From contig NZ_SCVE01000020.1 of the NCBI RefSeq assembly GCF_004297105.1, positions 248,001-312,000 on the forward strand: a DNA stretch of 64,000 bases, in the 5' to 3' direction. The notes below the pieces were generated by a model. The model did no database searches. It was not told where the DNA came from and was given only the letters and a program-made list of their open reading frames with translations. The first letter of the stretch is position 1; each line of letters starts with the position of its first letter. Both the position numbers and the translations under genes were made by a program. This document shows, in pieces, positions 1-7,807 of the stretch. Source of the stretch: Herbiconiux sp. GTDB taxonomy: Bacteria; Actinomycetota; Actinomycetes; Actinomycetales; Microbacteriaceae.

Positions 1-2008
1 GGTCGCCACGAAGCGTGCCCCGCTGGAGACCTCGCCGCTCCGCGGCACGACCCAGCCCATGTCGCGCCTCCGCAAGGTGGTCGCGGAGCGCGCCGTGGCG
101 TCGATGCAGGCTTCCGCGCAGCTCACCACTGTGGTCGAGGTGGATGTCACGAAGGTGGCCGCCTACCGCGATTCCGTGAAGGCCGCCTTCGCCGAGAAGA
201 CGGGCACGAAGCTCTCGTTCCTGCCGTTCTTCGCCCTGGCCGCCGCCGAGGCCCTCAAGGCCTACCCGGTGATCAACGCCACGGTCGACGGCGACTCCAT
301 CGTCTACCCCGACCACGAGGGCATCAGCATCGCGGTCGACACCGAGCGCGGCCTGCTCACCCCCGTGGTGAAGAACGCCGGCGACCTCGACATCGCGGGC
401 TTCGCCGCCCAGATCGCCGACCTCGCCGCCCGCACGCGCGACAACAAGCTGAAGCCCGACGAGCTGTCGGGGGGCACCTTCACCCTCACGAACACCGGTT
501 CGCGGGGAGCCCTGTTCGACACGCCTCTCGTGTTCCTGCCGCAGGTCGCCATCCTGGGCACCGGTGCCGTCGTGAAGAAGCCCGCCGTGGTGACGGTGGA
601 TGGCAGCGATGCGATCGCCGTGCGCTCCATGGTGTACCTGGCCCTCAGCTACGATCACCGCATCGTCGACGGAGCCGACGCCGCTCGCTTCCTCACGGCC
701 GTGAAGAACCGCCTGGAAGACGGCGACTTCGCCGCCGACCTCGGGATCTGAGCCCACCCGATACGAACGGATGCGCCAACCGGCCTCGCCCCTCACCACG
801 AGGAGCGAGGCCGGTTGCGTTGTGGGCAGCGTTCCCGTGATGAGCGCGATCCCGCCGATCCGCTGCACCAGGCCCAGCTCGCCGAGGGCGGCCAGCGGGT
901 CGGCCATGGCCGTGGTCGCGGGCCGCGCGAGCTGCTGATCCTCGAGCATGGCGGGCGAATCCCACTCGTCGACCGCATCGAGACAGATCGCATCCGCATC
1001 GGCGAGACAGGCCGCGCGGAGCGGGAGGAGCGACGTGGCGGCGATCAGCGGATCTTCAGACCCCCTGTCGCCGAGAGGCGGAACAGCGGTGGGCGCCTCG
1101 GTCGCGATGGGCGATGAGGTGAGGGAAGCGGCCGCGTCATTCCTTGTCGGGAGCGCCACGCAGAGTGCGACCGCCCCGACGATCACCACGGCGCCGCCTG
1201 CCACAAGAAAGCGCCGGCGCGCGGAGCGCAGGATGCCGCCCCTCGCCCGGGTCACCCTCGCGCGGAGCACCCGTGCGATCTCGACGACCGCAGCCAGCGC
1301 CGGCTCGATCGCCTCGGCCAGCTCCGGCTCCGGGGCGGTCACCCCGTCTGCACCGGGTGGTGCCACGGGCTCCTGCCATCCCCATCCGTCGCCCGCATCG
1401 GTTGGAGTCTCGATCAGGTCACGGCGATGTGACTCCCTGGACGGCAGGATGAGCTGCCCCATCCGCTCGAGCGCGCGCAGGTCACCGCTCACCGCCTCGG
1501 CGTAGCCCGGATCGCCCGAACGCGCCACAGTGCCGAATCCGACCAACGACACCGTTCCGTCGTCGGCGAGCAGGATCGTCTCCGGCGCGATGCTCCCGTG
1601 CGCGACACCCGCATCGTGCAACCGCGACACCACCTGCCGGAGCCTCGGCACCACCGCTGCGAGGTGCGCGGAGTCAGCGGCCTCCGGCGCCGGCCCCTTG
1701 CGGCCCAGGGCAAGACGGCCCGAGAGTGCCACCCCCGGGCAGCGCGTCATCACGATGATGCGGCGGCGGTGCTCGTGGAGCACATCGAGGAGGCGAGGCA
1801 TGGCCGCGATGGGATGGTCGAGAAGAACCTGGCACTCGGCGTCGCGAGAGCGCTCGGCCGACGGATCGCACGCCTTCAGCGCCACCACCTCGCCGCCGTC
1901 GATCGGCTCCGCGAGGTAGACGTTGGCGTGCGGCCCGACTCCGACGAGCTCGAGCAGGCGGTGTTCGGCGAAGACAGGTGTGAGGGACAGGGGCATGGCA
2001 CCCAGCAT
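1..2008 (-). CDS. Membrane-anchored pseudokinase, no stop in window
   Basis: A minus-strand frame starts at ATG 2008 (second choice ATG 1996) and has no stop down to base 1. About 419 residues precede the point where it runs antisense to sucB. Residues 15-190 resemble a Ser/Thr kinase fold: the beta-3 lysine is present (VVALK, K45), but the catalytic loop reads AHGSIAPETILL, with Ser instead of Asp at 139, and the DFG triplet reads GFG (157-159). It should therefore bind but not phosphorylate. A basic stretch and one membrane helix (about 268-287) are followed by an extracellular domain ending near WRIRSYRVG. The true stop is unclear: the frame is codon-aligned antisense to sucB, which contains no TTA, CTA or TCA codon. 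Coding is convincing from about 760 to 2008 only. Confidence 0.65.
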   Translation of the reverse strand, partial: MLGAMPLSLTPVFAEHRLLELVGVGPHANVYLAEPIDGGEVVALKACDPSAERSRDAECQVLLDHPIAAMPRLLDVLHEHRRRIIVMTRCPGVALSGRLALGRKGPAPEAADSAHLAAVVPRLRQVVSRLHDAGVAHGSIAPETILLADDGTVSLVGFGTVARSGDPGYAEAVSGDLRALERMGQLILPSRESHRRDLIETPTDAGDGWGWQEPVAPPGADGVTAPEPELAEAIEPALAAVVEIARVLRARVTRARGGILRSARRRFLVAGGAVVIVGAVALCVALPTRNDAAASLTSSPIATEAPTAVPPLGDRGSEDPLIAATSLLPLRAACLADADAICLDAVDEWDSPAMLEDQQLARPATTAMADPLAALGELGLVQRIGGIALITGTLPTTQPASLLVVRGEAGWRIRSYRVGSDPEVGGEVAVFQAVLHGREEASGVGSVDDAVIVAEGQVHHGAHGDRIAAIHRHHGGLLHDGTGAQDGDLRQEHERRVEQGSPRTGVREGEGAPRQLVGLQLVVARAGGEVGDLGGEARDVEVAGVLHHGGEQAALGVDRDADALVVGVDDGVAVDRGVDHRVGLEGLGGGQGEERQERELRARLLGEGGLHGIAVGGHLRDIHLDHSGELRGSLHRRHGALRDHLAEARHGLGRAAERRGLQRGTLRGD
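2..751 (+). CDS. sucB: 2-oxoacid dehydrogenase E2 acyltransferase, C-terminal part
   Basis: The gene starts before the window; the frame is open from base 2 and 249 residues remain. This is the catalytic core of a dihydrolipoyl acyltransferase, which moves the acyl group from lipoyl-lysine to CoA in the pyruvate or 2-oxoglutarate dehydrogenase complex. The active-site motif SYDHRIVDGADA (His and Asp of HxxxDG) is present near the end, preceded by the usual FLPQVAILGTG strand. In Actinobacteria one E2 often serves both complexes, and aceE lies in this window at 43.2 kb. The lipoyl and E1/E3-binding domains would be upstream. A strong hairpin follows 26 bases after the stop. Assignment to the E2 family is secure; substrate is not decided by the sequence. 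Confidence 0.93.
   Translation, partial: VATKRAPLETSPLRGTTQPMSRLRKVVAERAVASMQASAQLTTVVEVDVTKVAAYRDSVKAAFAEKTGTKLSFLPFFALAAAEALKAYPVINATVDGDSIVYPDHEGISIAVDTERGLLTPVVKNAGDLDIAGFAAQIADLAARTRDNKLKPDELSGGTFTLTNTGSRGALFDTPLVFLPQVAILGTGAVVKKPAVVTVDGSDAIAVRSMVYLALSYDHRIVDGADAARFLTAVKNRLEDGDFAADLGI
778..816. terminator. Hairpin after sucB
   Basis: A perfect 12-bp inverted repeat (778-789 with 805-816, 15-nt loop) begins 26 bases after the sucB stop. It lacks a long U-tract, as is common in high-GC actinobacteria. It lies inside the open minus-strand frame described next, so that frame reads through it. Confidence 0.6.
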
Positions 2009-2157
2009 CGTGATCGGCGACCGCGGTGCATCCGCCGTCCGCCGATCTGTGCACAGATCGCGCCGCACTCCCCCTGTGCAGAACGGTGCGCTGTGGGCGG
2101 AACGGTGCGCTCGACTCGTGGCACCCGGCGCCGGTACGACGAAGTATCCTTGGAGTC

Positions 2158-2871
2158 ATGGCACGCACGACCGAGAAGTCCCCCAAGGCCCCCAAAGAGC
2201 CCGGCCGCATCAAGCAGATGTGGCAGGTCTTCAAGATGACCCGCCGCTACGACTCCAACGCGGTCTGGCTCATGGCGCTCGGTTTCGCCCTGCCCGTTCT
2301 CGCCGGTGTCGCGTTCGCACTGATCTTCTCGCGCGAGAACGTCTTCGGCCTCGTCATGTGGATCCTCGCGGGCGTGCTCGCAGGCCTGCTCATCGCTCTC
2401 ATCATTCTCGGCCGCCGCGCCGAACGCGCGGCCTACAAGCAGATCGAAGGCCAGCCCGGCGCGGTGGGCGCGGTGCTCCGAAGCTCGCTCAAGCGCAGCT
2501 GGGTCGGCAGCGAGATGCCCGTGGCCGTGAACGGCAAGACCCAGGATGCGGTCTACCGCGCCGTCGGGCGAGGCGGTGTCGTGCTGATCAGCGAGGGCCC
2601 GCGCTCGCGCACCACGAAGATGCTCGACGAGGAGCGCCGCAAGGTGCTCCGCATCCTGCCGAACGTGCCTGTCACCTACCTCTCGGTCGGTCCCGATGCC
2701 GATGCCGTTCCGCTGCACCGCGTCGCCGCCAAGCTCGCGCGCATCAAGCCCAGCCTCACGAAGCCCGAAGTGCTGGCCGTGAGCAACCGTCTCACCTCGC
2801 TCTCGTCGTCACCGCTGCCGATCCCGAAGGGCATCGACCCGATGCGCATGCGTCCGCAGCGCGGTCGCTGA
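2158..2871 (+). CDS. DUF4191 membrane protein
   Basis: Protein of 237 residues of the actinobacterial DUF4191 family; function unknown. A charged N-terminus (MARTTEKSPKAP) is followed by two adjacent membrane helices (about residues 38-60 and 64-86), then a soluble domain of about 150 residues rich in Arg and Lys that probably faces the cytoplasm. ATG 2158 was chosen because the family starts with a short Lys/Pro-rich segment and TTGGAG lies just upstream. In related genomes it lies in the sucB-lip-glnA neighbourhood, as here. It is divergent from the pseudokinase and followed 7 bases later by the RDD gene, so the two are probably co-transcribed. Confidence 0.85.
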   Translation: MARTTEKSPKAPKEPGRIKQMWQVFKMTRRYDSNAVWLMALGFALPVLAGVAFALIFSRENVFGLVMWILAGVLAGLLIALIILGRRAERAAYKQIEGQPGAVGAVLRSSLKRSWVGSEMPVAVNGKTQDAVYRAVGRGGVVLISEGPRSRTTKMLDEERRKVLRILPNVPVTYLSVGPDADAVPLHRVAAKLARIKPSLTKPEVLAVSNRLTSLSSSPLPIPKGIDPMRMRPQRGR

Positions 2872-2878
2872 GCACCGC

Positions 2879-3289
2879 GTGACAGCCTCGACCGGCGGAG
2901 CTGCGCCGAGCGCCTGGCCGGGCGAACGTCTCGGGTTCAACCGTGAAGGCCGGGGATCCGTGGCGCGCCCGGGCCGGCGCATCCTGGCGCTTCTGATCGA
3001 CTTCGCGTTCTGCTACGTGATCTACTTCGCGTTCTTCTTCGACAACCCGTGGGCGTCGAGCCTCATCTTCTTCATCGAACAGGTAGTGCTGATGATCACA
3101 CTCGGTGGTGGGCTCGGGCACCTCCTTCTCGGGCTCCGCGTCGTGCGCCTGAACGGGTCGTACGCGGGGTGGTGGCGGCCCATCCTGCGAACGGTGCTGC
3201 TGATGCTCGTGGTGCCGGCCGTCATCTGGGACTCGGATCAGCGAGGCCTGCACGATGTGTTCTCGGGCACCGTTCTGGTGAAGCGCTAG
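2879..3289 (+). CDS. RDD family membrane protein
   Basis: 136-residue protein starting at GTG 2879, 7 bases after the DUF4191 stop. It has the RDD layout: an N-terminal Arg (RPGRRILALLIDF) with the Asp inside the first helix, three membrane segments, and a C-terminal Asp-rich segment (WDSDQRGLHDVFSGT) typical of the family. RDD proteins are small membrane proteins, some linked to ion or compatible-solute transport; no specific substrate can be named. The gene lies just before glnA, a common actinobacterial arrangement. Confidence 0.85.
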   Translation: MTASTGGAAPSAWPGERLGFNREGRGSVARPGRRILALLIDFAFCYVIYFAFFFDNPWASSLIFFIEQVVLMITLGGGLGHLLLGLRVVRLNGSYAGWWRPILRTVLLMLVVPAVIWDSDQRGLHDVFSGTVLVKR

Positions 3290-3319
3290 CAGGTTCGGAG
3301 AGCAGTTCCCGAGCAACCC

Positions 3320-3357
3320 GTAACACGCCGGAAACAATCGCGACACTGCTGGGTAAT
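3320..3357 (+). promoter_or_regulatory. GlnR-type box upstream of glnA
   Basis: Four 5-mers are each separated by exactly 6 nt: GTAAC, GAAAC, GACAC, GTAAT. This matches the actinobacterial GlnR a-b-a-b consensus (gTnAC-n6-GaAAC twice); the first pair is perfect and the second weaker. It sits 75-112 bases upstream of the glnA start, so nitrogen control of glnA by GlnR is expected. The binding itself is inferred. Confidence 0.7.
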
Positions 3358-3431
3358 GGCGTGCACCTATCCTAACGAGTGGCTACATCTTTGTAGTTTT
3401 TCCTGTTCCAAGCCATTTGGAGATCCTTCAC

Positions 3432-4856
3432 ATGTTCAGTGATTCTTCCGAGGTGCTCAAGTTCATCAAGGACACCGACGTCAAGTTCCTTGACATCCGG
3501 TTCACCGACCTGCCCGGTGTCCAGCAGCACTTCAACATTCCCGCCTCCACCGTCGACGAGGACTTCTTCGCCGTCGGCCAGCTCTTCGATGGCTCGTCGA
3601 TCCGCGGTTTCGCGTCGATCCACGAGTCCGACATGCAGCTCATCCCTGACGTCTCCACGGCTTACGTCGACCCGTTCCGTGCCGAGCGCACGCTGATCCT
3701 GGTGTTCGACATCTACAACCCCCGCAACGGCGAGATCTACTCGCGCGACCCGCGTCAGGTGGCCAAGAAGGCCGAGAAGTACCTCGCCTCCACCGGCATC
3801 GCCGACACAGCGTTCTTCGCTCCCGAGGCCGAGTTCTACATCTTCGACGACGTGCGCTACGAGGTGAAGCAGAACTCGAGCTTCTACGCCGTGGACTCCT
3901 CCGAGGGTGCCTGGAACTCCGGCCGCGAGGAGGAGGGCGGCAACCTGGCCAACAAGACCCCGTTCAAGGGCGGCTACTTCCCCGTGAGCCCGGTCGACCA
4001 GCACGCCGACCTGCGCGACGACATCTGCCTCAAGCTGATCGATGCCGGCCTCATCCTGGAGCGTTCGCACCACGAGGTGGGCACCGGCGGCCAGGGCGAG
4101 ATCAACTACCGCTTCGACACCATGGTGCACGCGGCAGACGACATCCTGAAGTTCAAGTACATCGTCAAGAACACGGCGAACCAGTGGGGCAAGACGGCCA
4201 CATTCATGCCGAAGCCGCTCTTCGGAGACAACGGCTCGGGCATGCACACCCACCAGTCGCTGTGGAACGACGGCAAGCCGCTGTTCTACGACGAGGCCGG
4301 CTACGGCGGTCTGAGCGATCTCGCTCGCTGGTACATCGGTGGCCTGCTGAAGCACGCTCCCGCTGTGCTCGCGTTCACGAACCCGACGGTGAACTCGTAC
4401 CACCGCCTGGTTCCCGGCTTCGAGGCACCCGTGAACCTGGTCTACTCGGCCGGTAACCGCTCGGCGTCGATCCGTATCCCGATCACGGGCACCAACCCCA
4501 AGGCGAAGCGCATCGAGTTCCGCGCTCCGGATGCCTCGGGCAACCCGTACCTCGCCTTCGCTGCGCAGCTCATGGCCGGCCTGGACGGCATCCAGAACCG
4601 CATCGAGCCGCACGAGCCCGTGGACAAGGACCTCTACGAGCTCCCCCCGGAAGAGGCCAAGAACATCCCCCAGGTCCCCGCGACCCTGGAGGGCGCCCTG
4701 GCCGCGCTCGAAGCCGACCACGAGTTCCTCACGAAGGGCAACGTCTTCACGCCCGACCTGATCGAGACGTGGATCAGCTACAAGCGCGAGAACGAGATCA
4801 AGCCGATCGCCCAGCGCCCGCACCCCTTCGAGTACGAGCTCTATTACGGGGTGTAG
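3432..4856 (+). CDS. glnA: Glutamine synthetase type I
   Basis: Complete 474-residue GSI-beta enzyme: glutamate + NH3 + ATP to glutamine, as a cytoplasmic dodecamer. Start ATG 3432 has GGAG 9 nt upstream. Visible are the metal-site motif PEAEFYIFD, the [10 protein letters not shown] segment, the ATP-binding NRSASIRIP region and the adenylylation loop [10 protein letters not shown], whose Tyr is the target of GlnE (encoded at 16.3-19.3 kb). A GlnR box lies upstream. The last codons (4836-4856, ELYYGV and TAG) come from the integrated element; the original end (same residues, different codons, TGA) is at 13941-13961. The protein is therefore unchanged by the insertion. Confidence 0.97.
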   Translation: MFSDSSEVLKFIKDTDVKFLDIRFTDLPGVQQHFNIPASTVDEDFFAVGQLFDGSSIRGFASIHESDMQLIPDVSTAYVDPFRAERTLILVFDIYNPRNGEIYSRDPRQVAKKAEKYLASTGIADTAFFAPEAEFYIFDDVRYEVKQNSSFYAVDSSEGAWNSGREEEGGNLANKTPFKGGYFPVSPVDQHADLRDDICLKLIDAGLILERSHHEVGTGGQGEINYRFDTMVHAADDILKFKYIVKNTANQWGKTATFMPKPLFGDNGSGMHTHQSLWNDGKPLFYDEAGYGGLSDLARWYIGGLLKHAPAVLAFTNPTVNSYHRLVPGFEAPVNLVYSAGNRSASIRIPITGTNPKAKRIEFRAPDASGNPYLAFAAQLMAGLDGIQNRIEPHEPVDKDLYELPPEEAKNIPQVPATLEGALAALEADHEFLTKGNVFTPDLIETWISYKRENEIKPIAQRPHPFEYELYYGV

Positions 4857-5973
4857 CTAGATCACGCGGGATTCCGGGGGTTTTGACCCCTCTAGTCCGC
4901 AAAAAGTCCGCACGAGTTGCCATTGTCTCCGCGATGGCAGCTCGTGCGGACTCTTCTTTGTCCGGCCACATGTGCCCGTAGGTGTCGAGGGTGACTTTCG
5001 CGGATGCGTGGCGCAGCAGCTTCTGAACCGTCTTGATGTCCATGTTCGACGCGATCAGGAACGACGCGAAGTAGTGCCGCAGATCATGGATGCGGAATCC
5101 GGGCGGTAGCCCCTTGATCGAGTCGGCCACCTTTCGAAATGCCGTCTCGATTGTGTAGGGCGACACCGGACGCCCGAAGGCTCCGACGACGAGGGTTGCG
5201 CTCCCCCACTTGGCCGGCACCCGAGAAAGCTCGGTGCAGAGGTCAAGGGGAATTGGGATGGGCGTTTTTGACGTTTCAGTCTTGAGCGGTTCTGCCGGGT
5301 ACTGAATCTCCGGGGTGATGATCCCGCGGAGGAAATCGACATCGCTCGTGCGGAGTGCCGCTATCTCGCCGATGCGGAGGCCGGCGAACGCGCCGAGCAG
5401 GATTACCGGGCGAAAGTGCGCCGGCATCCGCTCGTGCAGCTCCCACACCTGTTCCGTCGTCGCGACGTACATCCGCTGCTTGGCTTGCCCTGGGGATGTA
5501 CGCCGGCTAACCGGAGAACGGGGCACCAGGCCATCGTGAACCGCGTCGGTGAAGATGTGCGAGAGCCGCGAGTGCAGCGCGTAGACGGTCGAATCTGCCA
5601 AGCCCGAGCCCTTGAGCGCGGCCGTCCACGCCTTCACATCGGATGGACGCACGTCGCGGAGCTGCCGCGTGCCGAACGCCTTCTTGATGTGCTTCACGTG
5701 GGAGCGAGCCTGACGGACAGACGAGGCACGATTCTGCTCGTATGCAGAGAGCCACGTGTCGCACCACTCCCCCACGGTTAGCTTTGCGAGCTTCGGGTCA
5801 ACGTAGGTGCCGGTTACGACCGAGCTGGTGACGTGATCGAGCCAGTGCTGCGCGCTGTCCTCGGGATGGCGCGGATTGTTCTTGTACTTGAAGTGCTGCG
5901 CGTGCTCTTTGCCGTCCGCGTCCCGGAATCGGGCACGCCACGAGCCATCCGGTCGCTGGCGGATGCTCGCCAC
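4798..5973 (-). CDS. int: Tyrosine integrase
   Basis: 391-residue phage-type tyrosine recombinase that integrates and excises the element. It has an N-terminal DNA-binding arm segment ([15 protein letters not shown]), a SAM-like core-binding domain (about 65-150) and a catalytic domain with R200, H296-R299, H322 and nucleophile Y332 (DTYGHMW). It starts at GTG 5973, overlapping the stop of the upstream repressor gene, so the two are co-transcribed. The reading frame passes through attL into glnA in antisense: the last 11 or so residues (after about R380) are host-derived. In the excised circle the same frame would end after RTIDE (384 residues). It overlaps glnA by 59 bases tail to tail. Confidence 0.95.
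   Translation of the reverse strand: MASIRQRPDGSWRARFRDADGKEHAQHFKYKNNPRHPEDSAQHWLDHVTSSVVTGTYVDPKLAKLTVGEWCDTWLSAYEQNRASSVRQARSHVKHIKKAFGTRQLRDVRPSDVKAWTAALKGSGLADSTVYALHSRLSHIFTDAVHDGLVPRSPVSRRTSPGQAKQRMYVATTEQVWELHERMPAHFRPVILLGAFAGLRIGEIAALRTSDVDFLRGIITPEIQYPAEPLKTETSKTPIPIPLDLCTELSRVPAKWGSATLVVGAFGRPVSPYTIETAFRKVADSIKGLPPGFRIHDLRHYFASFLIASNMDIKTVQKLLRHASAKVTLDTYGHMWPDKEESARAAIAETMATRADFLRTRGVKTPGIPRDLATPRNRARTRRGAGAGRSA
4836..4852 (+). other. attL core
   Basis: GAGCTCTATTACGGGGT at the extreme 3' end of glnA; it encodes ELYYGV up to the TAG stop. The two mismatches with attR (T for C, G for C) are element-derived and both synonymous. The crossover must lie at or left of the shared first eight bases GAGCTCTA. 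Confidence 0.85.
4894..4912 (+). repeat. Arm-type direct repeat, left copy
   Basis: agtccgcaaaaagtccgca, itself two copies of agtccgca separated by AAA, is repeated exactly at 13814-13832 near attR. Its position 42 bp inside the left core fits an integrase arm-type site. It lies within the integrase coding sequence. Confidence 0.6.
4905..4952. terminator. Hairpin inside the integrase 3' end
   Basis: An 18-bp inverted repeat with one G-U-compatible mismatch (4905-4922 with 4935-4952, 12-nt loop), followed on the plus side by CTTCTTTG and on the minus side by TTTTT. It may replace the displaced terminator of glnA. Because it overlaps an arm repeat it could instead be a protein-binding site. 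Confidence 0.45.
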
Positions 5974-6506
5974 TATCGCCCGTTGCTTTCGTAGAGGTGA
6001 TCGGGATTGTCAGTGGGAGTCGTCGGCGTCTTCTGTACCAGCTTCACAAGCGATTCATTGAGTCCGGCTTCGACACTGAACCACCAGGGGCGCGAACGCT
6101 CGCGAAATTCGCCAAGCTCGCTTGCTTCCCTGTCTGGGTTGCTCGTGTCTAGGCGTAAGGGCTCGATACCAGCTCCCCATAGCCACACGACGAAGGCTTG
6201 CGTTCCGGTCGTCCCGCCGAGGTTCACTTGTTCATCTGGGGACTCGGGGAACGGGAGTAGAAGCGCGAGCGGAGATACATCGAACGCGCGCGCAAAGGCC
6301 ATCACGTCGTCAACGTCGACCCGGCGATCGCCCGACTCTATTCGCCCGATGCTGGCTTTGGGTATCGGACGGCCAAACGTAGTCATCAGGCGCGAGAGGT
6401 CATCCTGGGTCAGTTCGAGATGCTGTCGGATTCTGCGTACACGATCACCAAACCTGACGCCGTTCGGGCCGATGTCGTTCCCGCGCTGCCGATCACTAGT
6501 TGCCAT
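5973..6506 (-). CDS. XRE-family repressor-like regulator
   Basis: 177-residue protein with an N-terminal Cro/CI-type helix-turn-helix (about residues 18-82: RVRRIRQHLELTQDDLSRL ... KASIGRIESGDR) and a C-terminal domain of unknown type without a visible LexA-like protease site. ATG 6506 was chosen as the first in-frame ATG before the conserved HTH. Translationally coupled to int and divergent from the excisionase gene, it fits the switch that keeps the element integrated. The direct repeats at 6528-6563 in the divergent promoter are probable operators. Confidence 0.85.
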   Translation of the reverse strand: MATSDRQRGNDIGPNGVRFGDRVRRIRQHLELTQDDLSRLMTTFGRPIPKASIGRIESGDRRVDVDDVMAFARAFDVSPLALLLPFPESPDEQVNLGGTTGTQAFVVWLWGAGIEPLRLDTSNPDREASELGEFRERSRPWWFSVEAGLNESLVKLVQKTPTTPTDNPDHLYESNGR

Positions 6507-6519
6507 GCATTGAGCATAG

Positions 6520-6563
6520 TTGACTTCTAACGCAACTTGCCATAGTTTCCTTATAACGCAACT
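6520..6563 (+). promoter_or_regulatory. Divergent repressor/excisionase promoter with operator repeats
   Basis: TTGACT (6520-6525), a 17-nt spacer and TAGTTT (6543-6548) form a promoter towards the excisionase. The 10-mer taacgcaact occurs at 6528-6537, between -35 and -10, and at 6554-6563, just downstream of -10; the copies are 26 bp apart. This placement fits repression by the adjacent XRE protein. Confidence 0.6.
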
Positions 6564-6583
6564 CACTGCGAAAGGAGGTAACT

Positions 6584-6775
6584 ATGACCGAAGAGAAAAA
6601 GGACCAGACGATGCTCCTAACTTTCCAGGAGACGGCTGAGCGTCTGAGCCGGACTCCCGCCGCGCTTCGCTGGATGATCCACCGCGGTACTGCCCCGAAG
6701 TCAGGGCTAATCGCCGGGCGTCGGATGTTCCGAATCCACGATGTCGACGCCTTTATCGCAGCAGCGTTCGCCTAG
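6584..6775 (+). CDS. xis: Excisionase, MerR-like HTH
   Basis: 63-residue protein with the winged-helix HTH_17 pattern of small excisionases (LTFQETAERLSRTPAALRWMIHRG ... GRRMFRIHDVDAFI). A near-perfect Shine-Dalgarno AAAGGAGGT precedes the ATG by 5 nt, the best in the element. Divergent from repressor/int. It would bend DNA next to attR to favour excision, and the repeat cluster at 13714-13772 is a possible target. Confidence 0.85.
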   Translation: MTEEKKDQTMLLTFQETAERLSRTPAALRWMIHRGTAPKSGLIAGRRMFRIHDVDAFIAAAFA

Positions 6776-6876
6776 ACCACACAGCAACAGAACAGCCCGC
6801 CTGACGGGTCGGCAATTTCACAACACCACAGAGGAAAGAACTCTCCACCTGATTGCTAGGCCCTGCCTGCCCCATC

Positions 6877-6951
6877 GGGTGCGTGATGCACGCGGCTCTG
6901 ATCCGCGCCACAGCGCCAAGCCTTCGAGCTTGGTCAGCCTCTCGCGCACCC
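6877..6951 (+). ncRNA. tRNA-like fold, Gln(CTG)-type anticodon arm
   Basis: GGGTGCG (6877-6883) pairs perfectly with CGCACCC (6945-6951). Inside lie a canonical 5-bp/7-nt anticodon-type arm (6891-6907, loop CTCTGAT, U33 in place, anticodon CTG) and a second hairpin (6916-6933) with a CTTCGA loop. There is no D arm, and nine bases separate the second hairpin from the acceptor-like stem, so it is not a standard tRNA. It may be a degraded or minimal phage tRNA, or another structured RNA. Confidence 0.4.
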
Positions 6952-6989
6952 CTCTGGGCTCGGTAACCCGTGCGGTGTGGAGTTCAGGA

Positions 6990-7055
6990 GCGTTCGACCT
7001 GGCGAGACTTTGCATCCTCGCCGGGAGGTACCCCCGGTTCGATTCCGGCGAACGC
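6990..7055 (+). ncRNA. tRNA-like fold with canonical T loop, no D arm
   Basis: GCGTTCG (6990-6996) pairs with CGAACGC (7049-7055). A T-arm-like hairpin CCGG-TTCGATT-CCGG (7034-7048) has the classic T-loop sequence. The middle stem GGCGAG/CTCGCC (7001-7006, 7017-7022) has a 10-nt loop containing TTTGCAT, too large for an anticodon loop. The D arm is missing. A small hairpin (7074-7078 with 7086-7090) follows. Together with the preceding fold it fills the 350-bp gap before the next gene. Confidence 0.4.
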
Positions 7056-7124
7056 ACGCAACACACAAACTATGCGGCTCAATGTGCCGCGTGATTGAAC
7101 TACTCGCTCGAAAGGGACACACCT

Positions 7125-7496
7125 ATGAACACGAACGAAGCACCCACCACCTCCCAACAGGTTGAACTGATGGCCGTTGATGCCGTTCGCGAATTCGAGA
7201 ATGCGATGCGTCGGGCTTGGGATACAGCGGTTTCATGGGGTCTGGAAACGCTCTCGTTGGAAATGCGCAAGCCCCGCGATGTCGGAATCGGTGGCCGCGT
7301 CAAGGTCGTACGGCAGACACAGGTCGGAGGCCACATCCGCCACTTCCTTGATCCTGACGACGGGGTGCGTCGGCGACCACAAGAATTCGAGGGCGATACC
7401 TGGGCAGATAGCGAGTTTTCGCATGTGCACCTCGGCGACTGGATTCTCGTCGGTGAATCTGACGGCCTAGTAATTCTCGTCAAGGTGACTCGATGA
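7125..7496 (+). CDS. Hypothetical phage protein
   Basis: 123-residue soluble protein, not recognised. ATG 7125 is preceded by AAAGGG 8 nt upstream, which decides the start over the upstream TTG. The N-terminal half is helical and acidic (VDAVREFENAMRRAWDTAVSW); the C-terminal half is beta-rich (GRVKVVRQTQVGGH, WILVGESDGLVILVKV). Its stop overlaps the start of the next gene (ATGA), so the two are translated together. No membrane segment or signal peptide. Confidence 0.7.
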   Translation: MNTNEAPTTSQQVELMAVDAVREFENAMRRAWDTAVSWGLETLSLEMRKPRDVGIGGRVKVVRQTQVGGHIRHFLDPDDGVRRRPQEFEGDTWADSEFSHVHLGDWILVGESDGLVILVKVTR

Positions 7497-7807
7497 AGCG
7501 GAAGCTGCTTCCGGCACCAGACAATCAGCCCTTTGTCCGGCTGACACCCCGCGCATTCGGGGAGGTCGATCCAGACACGTCAACCGACCTCGGGCTCGCG
7601 TATCGGCCTCATTTTCTCGTGTTCTGCAAGATGGGCATTGGGGCTCGGGCCACCTTGGTGAGCACCGACATGGAGTATGGGCAGCTCTTTGCCGCTGCAT
7701 CGGCGGTCAGTGACGACTCCGAATGGACAGTCGCACTCAGCAAATTCGAACTGATGCTGTTTGGTTGGCCGGATCAATTGTTCGATCCCGAGAGGCTGGC
7801 GGATTAG
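7493..7807 (+). CDS. Hypothetical phage protein
   Basis: 104-residue protein, not recognised, coupled by ATGA to the gene before it and by one base to the gene after it. It contains an aromatic, mixed alpha/beta stretch (LAYRPHFLVFCKMGIGARATLVSTDMEYGQL is split here by a hydrophobic core) and an acidic C-terminus (PERLAD). Position directly before the replication-type protein suggests an early-region function; nothing more can be said. Confidence 0.65.
   Translation: MKRKLLPAPDNQPFVRLTPRAFGEVDPDTSTDLGLAYRPHFLVFCKMGIGARATLVSTDMEYGQLFAAASAVSDDSEWTVALSKFELMLFGWPDQLFDPERLAD

Noticed and set aside
3372..4823. 483-codon open frame antisense to glnA
   Set aside because: Codon-aligned mirror of a conserved gene in high-GC DNA; the product is low-complexity Val/Leu/Arg with no domain.
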